Notes under the pieces: generated by a model
The model's input: only the letters and a program-made list of their open reading frames with translations
The model's database searches: none
What the model was told of the DNA's origin: nothing
Shown: one piece after another, positions 40,348-52,779 of the stretch
Numbering within the stretch: position 1 is the first letter of the stretch
Layout: the number at the start of each line of letters is the position of its first letter
Position numbers and translations under genes: made by a program
From: Megalopta genalis
Lineage: Eukaryota; Arthropoda; Insecta; Hymenoptera; Halictidae
Direction of reading: 5' to 3'
Assembly: GCF_051020955.1 (NCBI RefSeq)
Contig: NW_027476187.1
Location: 124,001 to 188,000, forward strand
Length of the DNA stretch: 64,000 nucleotides

Positions 40348-42180
40348 CGCATGCAGTTGTAGCTACATAATGTATATCACAAGTATATGTAGCTAAACCA
40401 TTTGCTTCGCATGGATTTGAAGCTATGCCTTCTACTTCGCATTGATTTGAAGCTAAATCATTTGTTTCGCATGGATTTGAATCTAAGCCTTGTCCTTCGC
40501 ATTGATTTGAAGCTAAATCATGTGTTTAGTATGGATTTGAAGCTAAACCTTCTACATCACATTGATTTGTAGCTAAACCTTCTACATTCTATTGATTTGA
40601 AGCTAAACCTTCTACCTCTTATTGATTTGAAGCTAAACCTTCTACATCGCATTGATTTGAAGCTAAATCATTTGTTTCGCATGGAATTAAAGCTACCTCG
40701 TTTGTTCATCCTGCATTTGAAGCTATATCACTTATATCGCATGGATTTGAAGCTGAACCTACTACATCGCATTGATTTGAAGCTAAATCTTGTGTATCGC
40801 ATGGATTTGAAGAAAACCATCTACATCGCATTGATTTGAAGCTTAATCATGTGTTTCGCATGGATTTGATGCTAACTCGTTTGTTTCGCATGCAGTTGTA
40901 GCTAAATAATGTATATCACAAGTATTTGTAACTAAACCAATTGTTTCCCATGAATTTGAAGCTAAGCCTTCTACACTGCATTGATTTGAAGCTAAATCAT
41001 TTGTTTCGCATGGAATTGAAGCTACATCGCTTGTTCCTCCAGCTTTTGAAGCTATATCACTTATATCGCAAGTATTTGAAGCTAAATCATATGTGTCGCA
41101 TCGATTTGAAGCTGAACCTACTACATCGCATTGATTTGAAGCTAAATCTTGTGTATCGCATGGATTTGAAGCTAAACCTTCTACATCGCATTCGTTTGAA
41201 GCTAAATCATGTGTATCTCATGGATTTGAAGCTAACTCGTTCGTTGCGCATGCAGTTCAATCTAAATAACGTATATCACAAGTATTTGAAGCTAAACCAT
41301 TTGATTCGCATGGATTTGAAGCTAAGCTTTCTACTTCGCATTAATTGGAAGTTAAATCACGTGTTTTGCATGGATTGTAAGCTAAACCTTCTACATCGCA
41401 TTGATTTGAAGCTAAATGATGTGTCTCGCATGGATTTGAAGCTAACTCGTTTGTTTCGCATTCATTTGAAGTTTTATCACTTATAGCGCATGTATCTGAT
41501 GCTAAATCATTTGTGTCGCATGTATTTGAAGATAAACCTTCTACATCGCATTGATTTGAAGCTTAATCATGTGTTTTGCATGGATTTGAAGCTAACTCGT
41601 TTGTTTCCCCTGCTTTTGAAGCTTTATCACTTATATCGCAAGCATCTGAAGCTAAATCATTTGTTTCCCAAGGATTTGAAACTAAATCTTCTACATCGCA
41701 TTCATTTGCAGCTAAATCTAAATTACGTATATCACAAGTATATGTAGCTAAACCATTTGTTTCGCATGGATTTGAAGCTAAACCTTCTACATCGCAAAGA
41801 TCTAAAGCTAAATCATGTGTTTCGCATGGATTTGAAGCTAAATCTTCTACATCGCATTGATTTGAAGCTAAATTATGTTTTTCGCTTGGATTTGAAGCTA
41901 AACCTTCTACATCGCAAAGATCTGAATCTAAATCATGTGTTTCGCGTGGATTTGAAGCTAAACCTTCTACATGCATTGATTTGCAGCTTAATCATGTGTT
42001 TTGCATGGATTTGTAGCTAACTCGTTTGTTTCCCCTGCATTTGAAGCTATATCAATTGTATCGCAAGTATCAGATGCTAAATCATTTTTATCGCATGGAT
42101 TTGAAGCTAAACCTTCTACATGCATTGATTTGCAGCTTAATCATGTGTTTTGCATGGATTTGTAGCTAACTCGTTTGTTT
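40348..42180 (+). repeat. 1,833-bp tandem duplication, copy 2
   Basis: This is the second copy. It ends at 42,180, where tttgttt is followed by cccctgc instead of the cgcatgc that starts copy 2. The edge therefore coincides with the region II/III boundary. Confidence 0.88.
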
Positions 42181-43073
42181 CCCCTGCATTTGAAGCTATA
42201 TCACTTATATAACAAGTATCTGATGCTAAATCATTTGTTTCGCATGGATTTGAAACTCAACCTTCTACATCGCATTGATTTGCAGCTAAATCATGTGTTT
42301 CGCATGATCTTGAAGCTAACTCGTTTGTTTCGCATGCAGATGAAACTATATCACCTATATCCGAAGTGTTTAAAGCTCAATCGTTTGTTCCCCATGGATT
42401 TGAAGCTAATCCTTCTACTTCGCATTGATTTGAAGCTACAACATGTGTATCGCATGGATTTTGAAGCTAACTCATTTGATTCGTCTGCATTTGAAGCTAT
42501 ATCAAAATATATCCCAAGTGTTTGAAGCTAAATCATTTGTTTCGCATTGAAGAGGGAGCTAAACCTTCTACATCGCATTGATTTGAAGCTAAACCTGCTA
42601 CATCTTATTGATTTGAAGCTAAATCATGTGTTTCGCATGGAGTTGAAGCTAACCCGTTTGTTTCGCATTCATTTGAAGCTATATCACTTATATCGCAAGT
42701 ATCTGACGCTAAATCATTTGTGTCGCATGGATTTGAAGCTAAACCTTCTACATCGCATTGATTTGAAGCTGAATCATGTGTTTTGCATGGATTTGAAGCT
42801 AACTCGTTTGTTTCGCCTGCATTTGAAGCTATATCAATTATATCGCTATTATCAGATGCTAAATCATTTGTTTCGCATGGATTTGAAGCTAAACCTTCTA
42901 CATCGCATTGATTTGCAGCTAACTCATGTGTTTCGCATGGACTTGAATCTAACTAGTTTGCTTCGCATGCAGCTGAAGCTATATCACCTATATCCGAAGT
43001 GTTTGAAGCTCAAACGTTTTTTCCGCATGGATTTGAAACTAATCCTTCTACTTCGCATTGATTTGAAGCTACA

Positions 43074-44312
43074 TCATGTGTATCGCATGGATTTTGAAGC
43101 TAACTCGCTTGATTCGTCTGCATTTGAAGCTATATCAATTATATCGCTATTATCAGATGCTAAATCATTTGTTTCGCGTGGATTTGAAGCTAAACCTTCT
43201 ACATCGCATTGATTTGAAGCTAAATAATTTGTGTCGCATGGAATTGAAGCTAAACCTTCTACATCGCATTGATTTGAAGCTAAATCATGTGTGTCGCTTG
43301 GATTTGAAGCTAAACCTTCTACATCGCATTGATTCGCAGCTAAATCATGTGTTTCGCATGGATTTGAAGCTAACTCATTTGTTTCGCCTGCATTTGGAGC
43401 TATATCATTTATACCGCAAGTATTTGAAGGTAGATCATTTGTTTCGCATGGATTTGAAACTAAGATATCTAGTTCGCATTGATTTGAAGCTGTATCACTT
43501 ATATCGCAAGTATCTGATGCTAAATCATTTGTGTCGCATGGTTTTGAAGCCAAGCCTTTTACTTCGAATTGATTTGAAGCTAAATCATGTGTTTTGCTTG
43601 GATTCGAAGCTAACTCGTTTGTTCCGCATGCAGTTGAAGCTAAGCCTTCTACTTGGCATTGATTTGAACCTAAATCATGTGTTTCGCATAGATTTGAAGC
43701 TAAGCCTTCTACTTGGCATTGATTTGAACCTAAATCATGTGTTTCGCATGGATTTGAAGCTAACTCGTTTGTTTCGCATGCAGTTGAAGCTAAATTATGT
43801 ATGGCAAAAATATTTGAAGCTAAACCATTCTTTTCGCTTGGATTTAAAGCTAAGCCTTCTACATCCCATTGATTTGAAGCTAAACAATGTGTTTCACATG
43901 GATTTGTAGCTAACTCATTTGTTTCGCCTGCATTTGAACCTATATCACTTATACCACAAGTACCTGAAGCTAATTCATTTGTTTCTAATGGATTTGAAGC
44001 TAACTCGTTCGTTTCGCCTGCATTTGAAAATATATCACTTATATCGCAAGTATCTGAAGCTAAATCATATGTTTCGCAGGGATTTGAAGCTATACCTTCT
44101 ACATCGCATTGATTTGGAGCTAATTCAAGTGGTTCGCTTGGATTTGAAGCTAACTCGTTTGTTTCGCACGCAGTTGAAGCTAAATTATGTATATCATAAG
44201 TATCTGAAGCTAATCCATTCGTTCCGCATGGATTAGAAGATAAGCCTTCTACTTCGCATTGATTTGAAGCTAAATCATGTGTTACGCATGGATTTGAAGC
44301 TACACTATCCAA
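43074..44312 (-). other. 412-codon open frame of decapeptide repeat; probably not a gene
   Basis: This is the longest open frame in region III, in the same minus-strand reading as the 540-codon run in region I. Its decapeptides (for example PCETHDLGSN, QCQVEGLASN, TCDISDIASN) keep the Cys-2 and Leu/Ile-Ala-Ser pattern although the DNA is much more diverged. It opens with TTG and stops at TGA inside a monomer. It has no non-repeat sequence. Survival of the pattern in diverged monomers is the best argument for a coding past. The neighbouring HOR copies carry the same frame broken into runs of about 180-200 codons. Confidence 0.3.
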
Positions 44313-47300
44313 ATCGCATTGATTTGAAGCTAAATCATGTGTTTCGCTTGGATTTGAAGCTTACTCATTTGTTTCGCCTGCATTTGGAGCTGTATCATTT
44401 ATATCGCAAGTATCTGAAGCTAAATCATGTGTTTCGCTTGGATTTGAAGCTAAACCTTCTACATCTCATTGATTTGCATCTAAATCATGTGTTTCGCTTC
44501 GATTTGAAGCTAACTCGTTTGTTCCGCATGCAGTTGAAGGTAAGCCTTCTACTTCGCATTGATTTGAACATAAATCATATGTTTCGCTTGGATTAGAAGC
44601 TAACTCGTTTGTTCCGCAAGCAGTTGAAGCTAAGCCTTCTACTTCGCATTGATTTGAAGCTGAATCATGTATTTCACAAGGATTTGTAGCTAACTCGTTT
44701 GTTTCGGATGCAGTTGGAGCTAAATCATGTATATCACAAATATTTGAAGCTAATCCATTTGTTCTGCATGGATTTGACGATAAGCCTTCTACTTTGCATA
44801 GATTTGAAGCTGAATCATGTATTTCACATGGATTTGTAGCTAACTCGTTTGTTTCGCCTGCATTTGAAGCTATATCAGTTATAGCGCAAGTACCTGAAGC
44901 TAAATCATTTGTTTCTAATGGATTTGAAGCTAACTCGTTCGTCTCGCTGCATTTGAAAATATATCACTTATATCGCAAGTATCTGAAGCTAAATCATTTG
45001 TTTCTCATGGATCTGAAGGTAATCCATCTACATCGCATTGATTTGAAGCCAAATCAAGTGTTTCGCTTGGATTTGAAGTTATCTAGTTTGTTTCGCATGC
45101 AGTTGAACCTAAATCGCATATATCGCAAGTATTTGAAGCAAAACCATTTGCTCTGCATGGATTTGAAGCTAAGTCTTCTACTTCGCATTGATCTGAAGCT
45201 AAATAATATGTTTCGCATGGATTTGAAGCTTAATCATGTGGTTTGCAAGGATTTGAAGGTAACTCGTTTGTTTCGCCTGCAGTTGAAGCTATATCATTTA
45301 TAAGGCAAGTATTTGAGGCCAAATCATTCGTTTCGCATGGATTTGGAGCCAAGCCTTCTACTACGCTTTGATTTGAAGCTAAATCATGTGTCTCGCTTGG
45401 ATTTGAAGCTAACTCGTTTGTTTAGCCTGCATTTGAAGCTATATCACTTATATCGCAAGTATCTGAAGCTAAATCATTTGTTCCGCATGGATTTGAAGCT
45501 AACTCGTTTGCGTCTCCTGCATTTGAAGCTATATCACTTATATCGCAAGTATCTGAACCTAAATAATTCGTTTCGCATGGAATTGAAGCTAAACATTCTA
45601 CATGGTATTGATTTGAGGCTACATCATGTGTTACGCATGGATTTGAAGCTACACTATCCAAATCGCATTGATTTGAAGCTAAATCATGTGTTTCGCTTGG
45701 ATTTGAAGCTTACTCATTTGTTTCGCCTGCATTTGGAGCTATATCATTTATAGCGCAAGTATCTGAAGCTAAATCATGTGTTTCGCTTGGATTTGAAGCT
45801 AAGCCTTCTACATCCCATTGATTTGAAGCTAAACAATGTGTTTCACATGGATTTGTAGCTAACTCATTTGTTTCGCCTGCATTTGAAGCTATATCACTTA
45901 TACCACAAGTACCTGAAGCTAAATCATTTGTTTCCAATGGATTTGAAGCTAACTCGTTCGTTTCGCCTGCATTTGAAAATATATCACTTATATCGCAAGT
46001 ATCTGAAGCTAAATCATATGTTTCGCAGGGATTTGAAGCTAAACCTTCTACATCGCATTGATTTGTAGCTAATTCAAGTGGTTCGCTTGGATTTGAAGCT
46101 AACTCGTTTGTTTCGCACGCAGTTGAAGCTAAATTATGTATATCATAAGTATCTGAAGCTAATCCATTCGTTCCGCATGGATTAGAAGATAAGCCTTCTA
46201 CTTCGCATTGATTTGAAGCTAAATCATGTGTTACGCATGGATTTGAAGCTACACTATCCAAATCGCATGGATTTGAAGCTAAATCATGTGTTTCGCTTGG
46301 ATTTGAAGCTTACTCATTTGTTTCGCCTGCATTTGGAGCTGTATCATTTATATCGCAAGTATCTGAAGCTAAATCATGTGTTTCGCTTGGATTTGAAGCT
46401 AAACCTTCTACATCTCATTGATTTGCATCTAAATCATGTGTTTCGCTTCGATTTGAAGCTAACTCGTTTGTTCCGCATGCAGTTGAAGGTAAGCCTTCTA
46501 CTTCGCATTGATTTGAACATAAATCATATGTTTCGCTTGGATTAGAAGCTAACTCGTTTGTTCCGCAAGCAGTTGAAGCTAAGCCTTCTACTTCGCATTG
46601 ATTTGAAGCTGAATCATGTATTTCACAAGGATTTGTAGCTAACTCGTTTGTTTCGGATGCAGTTGGAGCTAAATCATGTATATCACAAATATTTGAAGCT
46701 AATCCATTTGTTCTGCATGGATTTGACGATAAGCCTTCTACTTTGCATAGATTTGAAGCTGAATCATGTATTTCACATGAATTTGTAGCTAACTCGTTTG
46801 TTTCGCCTGCATTTGAAGCTATATCACTTATACCGCAAGTACCTGAAGCTAAATCATTTGTTTCTAATGGATTTGAAGCTAACTCGTTCGTCTCGCCTGC
46901 ATTTGAAAATATATCACTTATATCGCAAGTATCTGAAGCTAAATCATTTGTTTCTCATGGATCTGAAGGTAATCCATCTACATCGCATTGATTTGAAGCC
47001 AAATCAAGTGTTTCGCTTGGATTTGAAGTTATCTAGTTTGTTTCGCATGCAGTTGAACCTAAATCGCATATATCGCAAGTATTTGAAGCAAAACCATTTG
47101 CTCTGCATGGATTTGAAGCTAAGTCTTCTACTTCGCATTGATCTGAAGCTAAATAATATGTTTCGCATGGATTTCAAGCTACCTCGTTTGTTTAGCCTGC
47201 AGTCGAATTTAAATCATGAATATCACAAGTATTTGAAGCCAAACCATTTGATTCGAATGGATTTGAAGCTATCTCGTTTGTTTCGCCTGCAGTTGAATCT

Positions 47301-48290
47301 ATATTACTTACATCGCAAGTATTTGAAGCTAAATCATTTGTTCCGCATGGATTTGAAGCTAACTCGTTTGCGTCTCCTGCATTTGAAGCTATATCACTTT
47401 TATCGCAAGTATCTGAACCTAAATAATTCGTTTCGCATGGAATTGAAGCTAAACATTCTACATGGTATTGATTTGAGGCTACATCATGTGTTACGCATGG
47501 ATTTGAAGCTACACTATCCAAATCGCATTGATTTGAAGCTAAATCATGTGTTTCGCTTGGATTTGAAGCTTACTCATTTGTTTCGCCTGCATTTGGAGCT
47601 GTATCATTTATAGCGCAAGTATCTGAAGCTAAATCATGTGTTTCGCTTGGATTTGAAGCTAAAACTTCTACATCGCACTGATTTGAAGCTAAATCATGTG
47701 TTTCGCTTGGATTTAAAGCTAAGCCTTCTACATCCCATTGATTTGAAGCTAAACAATGTGTTTCACATGGATTTGTAGCTAACTCATTTGTTTCGCCTGC
47801 ATTTGAAGCTATATCACTTATACCACAAGTACCTGAAGCTAAATCATTTGTTTCCAATGGATTTGAAGCTAACTCGTTCGTTTCGCCTGCATTTGAAAAT
47901 ATATCACTTATATCGCAAGTATCTGAAGCTAAATCATATGTTTCGCAGGGATTTGAAGCTAAACCTTCTACATCGCATTGATTTGTAGCTAATTCAAGTG
48001 GTTCGCTTGGATTTGAAGCTAACTCGTTTGTTTCGCACGCAGTTGAAGCTAAATTATGTATATCATAAGTATCTGAAGCTAATCCATTCGTTCCGCATGG
48101 ATTAGAAGATAAGCCTTCTACTTCGCATTGATTTGAAGCTAAATCATGTGTTACGCATGGATTTGAAGCTACACTATCCAAATCGCATGGATTTGAAGCT
48201 AAATCATGTGTTTCGCTTGGATTTGAAGCTTACTCATTTGTTTCGCCTGCATTTGGAGCTGTATCATTTATATCGCAAGTATCTGAAGCT
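43840..48290 (+). repeat. About 1.9-kb higher-order repeat, two full copies and a partial third
   Basis: Copies begin at about 43,840, 45,790 and 47,700. Landmark offsets are 1,949 (44,264/46,213, 44,794/46,743), 1,860 (45,651/47,511) and 1,920 (45,868/47,788, 46,213/48,133). The 60-bp difference between 1,860 and 1,920 is two monomers at about 47,641-47,700. The second copy replaces part of the first copy's interior near 45.2-45.4 kb with different monomers (47.18-47.32 kb). Confidence 0.8.
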
Positions 48291-48304
48291 AAACCATGTG
48301 TTTC

Positions 48305-49086
48305 GCATGGATTTGAAGCTAACTCATTTTTTTTCGCCTGCATTTGAAGATAAATCATGTGTTTCGCATGGATTTGAAGCTATATCACATATATCGCAAT
48401 TATCTGAAGATAAATCATTTGTTTCTCATGTATTTAAAGCTAAGCCTTCTACTTCGCATTGATTTGAAGCTAAATCATGTGTTTCGCATGGATTTGAAGT
48501 TAACTCGTTTGTTTCTCCCGCATTTGAAGCTATATCACTTATATCGCAAGTATTTGAAGCTAAATCATATGTGTCGCATGGATATGATGCTACGCCTTCT
48601 ACTTCGCATTGATTTGAAGCTAAATCATGTGATTCGCATGGATTTGAAGCTAAGCCTTCTACTTCGCATTGATTTGAAGATAAATCATGTGTTTCGCATG
48701 GATTTGAAGCTAACTCATTTTTTTTCGCCTGCATTTGAAGATAAATCATGTGTTTCGCATGGATTTGAAGCTATATCACATATATCGCAATTATCTGAAG
48801 ATAAATCATTTGTTTCTCATGTATTTAAAGCTAAGCCTTCTACTTCGCATTGATTTGAAGCTAAATCATGTGTTTCGCATGGATTTGAAGTTAACTCGTT
48901 TGTTTCTCCCGCATTTGAAGCTATATCACTTATATCGCAAGTATTTGAAGCTAAATCAGATGTGTCGCATGGACGTGATGCTACGCCTTCTACTTCGCAT
49001 TGATTTGGAGCTAAATCATGTGATTCGCATGGATTTGAAGCTAAGCCTTCTACTTCGCATTCATTTGAAACTAAATCAAGTGTTTC
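48305..49086 (+). repeat. 391-bp tandem duplication (two copies)
   Basis: The segment from about 48,305 repeats from about 48,696 at an offset of 391 (13 monomers plus one base). The extra base is in a T8 tract (actcattttttttcgcc) where the usual unit has tttgttt. Copies differ at a few bases, such as gatatgatgc against gacgtgatgc and atcatatgtg against atcagatgtg. Confidence 0.85.
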
Positions 49087-49659
49087 GCTTGGATTTGAAG
49101 TTAAGGCGTTTGTATCGCATGCAGTTGAAGCTAATTCTTGTTTATCACAAGTATCTGAAACTAAACCATCTGTTTCGCAAGAATATGAAGCTATGAAGCT
49201 GAACCATGTGATTCGCATGAATTTGAAGCTAAATCATGTGTTTCGCTTGCATTTGAAGCTAATCCGTTTGTTTCGCATGCAGTTGAAGCTAAATCATGTA
49301 AATCACAAGTATTTGAAGCTAAACCATGTGTTTCGCATGGATTTGAAGCTAATTCGTTTGTTTCGCATGCAGTTGAAGCTAAATCATGTATATCACAAGT
49401 ATTCGAAGCTAAACCATTTGTATCCCATGGATTTGAAGCTAAGCCTTCTAATGCGCAATGATTCGAAGCTAAATCATGTGTTTCGCTTGGATTTGAAGCT
49501 AACTCGATTGTTCCGCATGCAGTTGAAGCTAAATCATGTATATCACAAGTATTTGAAGCTAAACCATTCGTTTCGCATGGATTTGAATCTAAGCCTCCTA
49601 CTTCGCATGAATTTGAATCTAAATCATGTGTTTCGCTTGCATTTGAAGCTAATTCGTTT

Positions 49660-51353
49660 GTTTCGCATGCAGTTGAAGCTAAATTATGTATAAACAAGTA
49701 TTTGAAGCTAAACCATTTGCATAGCAAGGATTTGAAGCTAAACCATGTGATTCGCAAGAATTTGAAGCTAAATCATGTGTTTCGCTTGGATTTGAAGCTA
49801 ACTCGTTTGTTTCGCATGCAGTTGAAGCTATATCGCTTATATTCGCAAGTATTTGAAACCAAATCATTCGATTCGCATGAATTTGAAACTAGGGCTTCTA
49901 CTTCGCATTGGTTTCAAGCTAAATCATGTGTTTCGCTTGGATTTGAAGCTAACTCGTTTGTTTCACATGCAGTTGAAGCTAAATCAGGTATATCACAAGT
50001 ATTTTAATCTAAACCGTTCGTTTCGCATGGATTTGAATCTAAGACTCCTACGTCGCATGAATTTGAATCTAAATCATGTGTTTCGCTTGGATTTGAAGCT
50101 AACTCGTTTGTTTCGCATGCAGTTAAAGCTAAATCATGTATATCACAAGTATTTGAAGCTAAACCGTTCGTTTCGCATGGATTTGAATCTAAGCCTCCTA
50201 CGTCGCATGAATTTGAATCTAAATCATGTGTATCGCTTGGTTTTGAAGCCTACTGGTTTGTTTCGCCTGCATTTGAAGCTAATTCATGTATATCACAAGT
50301 ATTTGAAGCTGAACCATTTGTTTTGCATGAATATTAATCTGAACCATGTGTTTCGAACGTATTTGAAGCTGAATTATGCGTTTCGCTTGCATTTGAAGCT
50401 AATTCGTTTCTTTCGCATGCAGTAGAAGATAAATCATGTAAATCACAAGTATTTGAAGCTAAACCATGTGTTTCGCATGGATTTGAAGCTAACTCGTTTT
50501 TTTCGCCTGCATTTGAAGATAAATCGTGTATATCACAAGTATTTGAAGCTAAACCATTCGCTTCGCATGGATTTGAAGCAAAGCCTTCAACTTCGCATTG
50601 ATTTGAAGATAAATCATGTGTTTTGCTTGGATTTGAAGCTAACACGGTTGTTTCGCATGCAGTTGAAGCTAAAACATGTACATCACAAGTATCTGAATCT
50701 AAACCATCTGTTTCGCAAGAATGTGAAGCTATGAAACTAAACCATTTGTTTTGCATGAATATTAAGCTAAACCATGTGTTTCGAACGTATTTGAAGCTGA
50801 ATTATGTGTTTCGCTTTGATTTAAAGCTAATTCCTTTTTTTCGCATGCAGTTGAAGCTGAATCATGTAAATCATAAGTATTTGAAGCTAAACCATTCGTT
50901 TCGCATGGACTTGAATCTAAGCCTCCTACTTCGCATGAATTTGAATCTAAATCATGTGTTTCGCTTGCATTTGAAGCTAATTCGTTTGTTTCGCCTGCTG
51001 TTGAAGCTAAATTATGTATAAACAAGTATTTGAAGCTAAACCATTTGCATCGCAAGGATTTGAAGCTAAACCATGTTATTCGCAAGAACTTGAAGCTAAA
51101 TCATGTGTTTCGCTTGGATTTGAAGCTAAATCGTTTGTTTCGCATGCAGTTTAAGCTATATCGCTTATATTCGCAAGTATTTGAAACCAAATCATTCGAT
51201 TCGCATGAATTTGAAACTAGGGCTTCTACTTCGCATTGATTTCAAGCTAAATCATGTGTTTCGCTTGGATTTGAAGCTAAGCCTCCTACTTCGCATGAAT
51301 TTGAATCTAAATCATGTGTATCGCTTGGTTTTGAAGCCTACTGGTTTGTTTCG
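49660..51353 (+). repeat. 1.7-kb segment duplicated at 56.0-57.7 kb
   Basis: It matches 56,003-57,696 at an offset of 6,343: 49,679/56,022, 50,334/56,677, 50,762/57,105, 51,030/57,373, 51,181/57,524. It diverges at 51,354, where this copy has cgcatgcag and the other cgcctgc. The inner part, about 50,263-50,735, occurs a third time at about 57,694-58,166 (offset about 7,431). Confidence 0.85.
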
Positions 51354-51510
51354 CATGCAGTTGAAGCTAAATTATGTATAAACAAGTATTTGAAGCTAAA
51401 CCATTTGCATCGCAAGGATTTGAAGCTAAACCATGTGATTCGCAAGAATTTGAAGCTAAATCATGTGTTTCGCTTGGATTTGAAGCTAACTCGTTTGTTT
51501 CGCATGCAGT

Positions 51511-51810
51511 CGAAGCTAAATCATGTATATCACAAGTATTTGAAGCTAAACCGTTCGTTTCGCATGGATTTGAATCTAAGCCTCCTACGTCGCATGAATT
51601 TGAATCTAAATCATGTGTTTCACTTGGATTTGAAGCTAACTCGTTTGTTTCGCATGCAGTTGAATCTAAATCATGTATATCACAAGTATTTGAAGCTAAA
51701 CCGTTCGTTTCGCATGGATTTGAATCTAAGCCTCCTACGTCGCATGAATTTGAATCTAAATCATGTGTTTCGCTTGGATTTGAAGCTAACTCGTTTGTTT
51801 CGCATGCAGT
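51511..51810 (+). repeat. Two near-perfect 150-bp five-monomer cycles
   Basis: 51,511-51,660 and 51,661-51,810 carry the same five classes in the same order and differ at only three positions I can see (cgaagc/tgaatc at the first unit and cacttgg/cgcttgg in the fourth). This is the cleanest example of the region IV cycle. Confidence 0.9.
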
Positions 51811-52779
51811 TGAAGCTATATCGCTTATATTCGCAAGTATTTGAAGCCAAATCATTCGTTTCGCATAAATTTGAAACTAAGGCTACTACTTTGCATTGAT
51901 TTGAAGCTAAACCATGTGTTTCGCATGGCTTTGAAGCTAACTCGTTTTTTTCGCCTGCATTTGAAGATAAATCATGTATATCACAAGTATCTGAAGTTAA
52001 ACCATTTGTTTCGCATGGATTTGAAGCTAAGCCTTCTACTTCGCATTGATTTGAAGCTAAATCATGTGTTACGCTTGGATTGGAAGCTAACTCTCTTGTT
52101 TCGCCTGCATTTGAATCTATATCAGTTATATCGCAAGTATATGAAGCTAAATCATTTGTATCGCATGGATTAGATGCTAAGCCTTCTACTTCGCATTGAT
52201 TGGAAGCTAAATCTTGTGTTTCTCTTGGATTTGAAGCTAACTCGTTTGATTCGCATACAGCTCAAAGTCATGTATATCACAAGTATTTAAAGCTAAACCA
52301 TTTGTTTCGCATTGATTTGAAGCTAAGCCTTCTACTTCGCATTGATTTCAAGCTAAATCATGTGTTTCGCTTGGATTTGAAGCTAACTCGTTTGTTTCGC
52401 ATGCAGTTAAAGCTAAATCATGTATATCACAAGTATTTGAAGCTATACCATTTGTTTCGCATGGATTTGAAGCTAAGCCTCCTACTTCGCATGAATTTGA
52501 ATCTAAATCATGTGTATCGCTTGTTTTTGAAGCCTACTGGTTTGTTTCGCCTGCATTTGAAGCTAATTCATGTATATCACAAGTATTTGAAGCTAAACCA
52601 TGTGTTCCGCATGGATTTGAAGCTAACTCGTTTTTTTTCGCCTGCATTTGAAGATAAATCGTGTATATCACAAGTATTTGAAGCTAAACCATTCGCTTCG
52701 CATGGATTTGAAGCCAAGCCTTCTACTTCGCATTGATTTGAAGCTAAATCATGTGTTTTGCTTGGATTTGAAGCTAACT

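Larger units (their letters stand above)
34690..42180 (+). repeat. Array region II (right part)
   Basis: The gaagaaaacc unit returns (near 35,383, 36,430, 37,450, 38,978 and 40,812) with gcgcatgcagttcaatc and cattaattgg units. From about 39.6 kb new classes appear, such as gcaaagatctaaagc, tttgtttcccctgc and gcatgtatctgatgc, that foreshadow region III. No gene is visible. Confidence 0.8.
42180..49200 (+). repeat. Array region III: diverged family with cgcctgcatttgaagc and cgcttggatt classes
   Basis: Monomers here are more varied than elsewhere. Characteristic pieces are tttcgcctgcatttgaagc, atatcgcaagtatctgaagc, tttcgcttggatttgaagc and a ctacactatccaaatcgc unit (near 44,301, 45,651, 46,251, 47,511 and 48,171). 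The unit at about 42,541 holds gaagagggagc, which I see nowhere else. No gene is visible. Confidence 0.75.
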
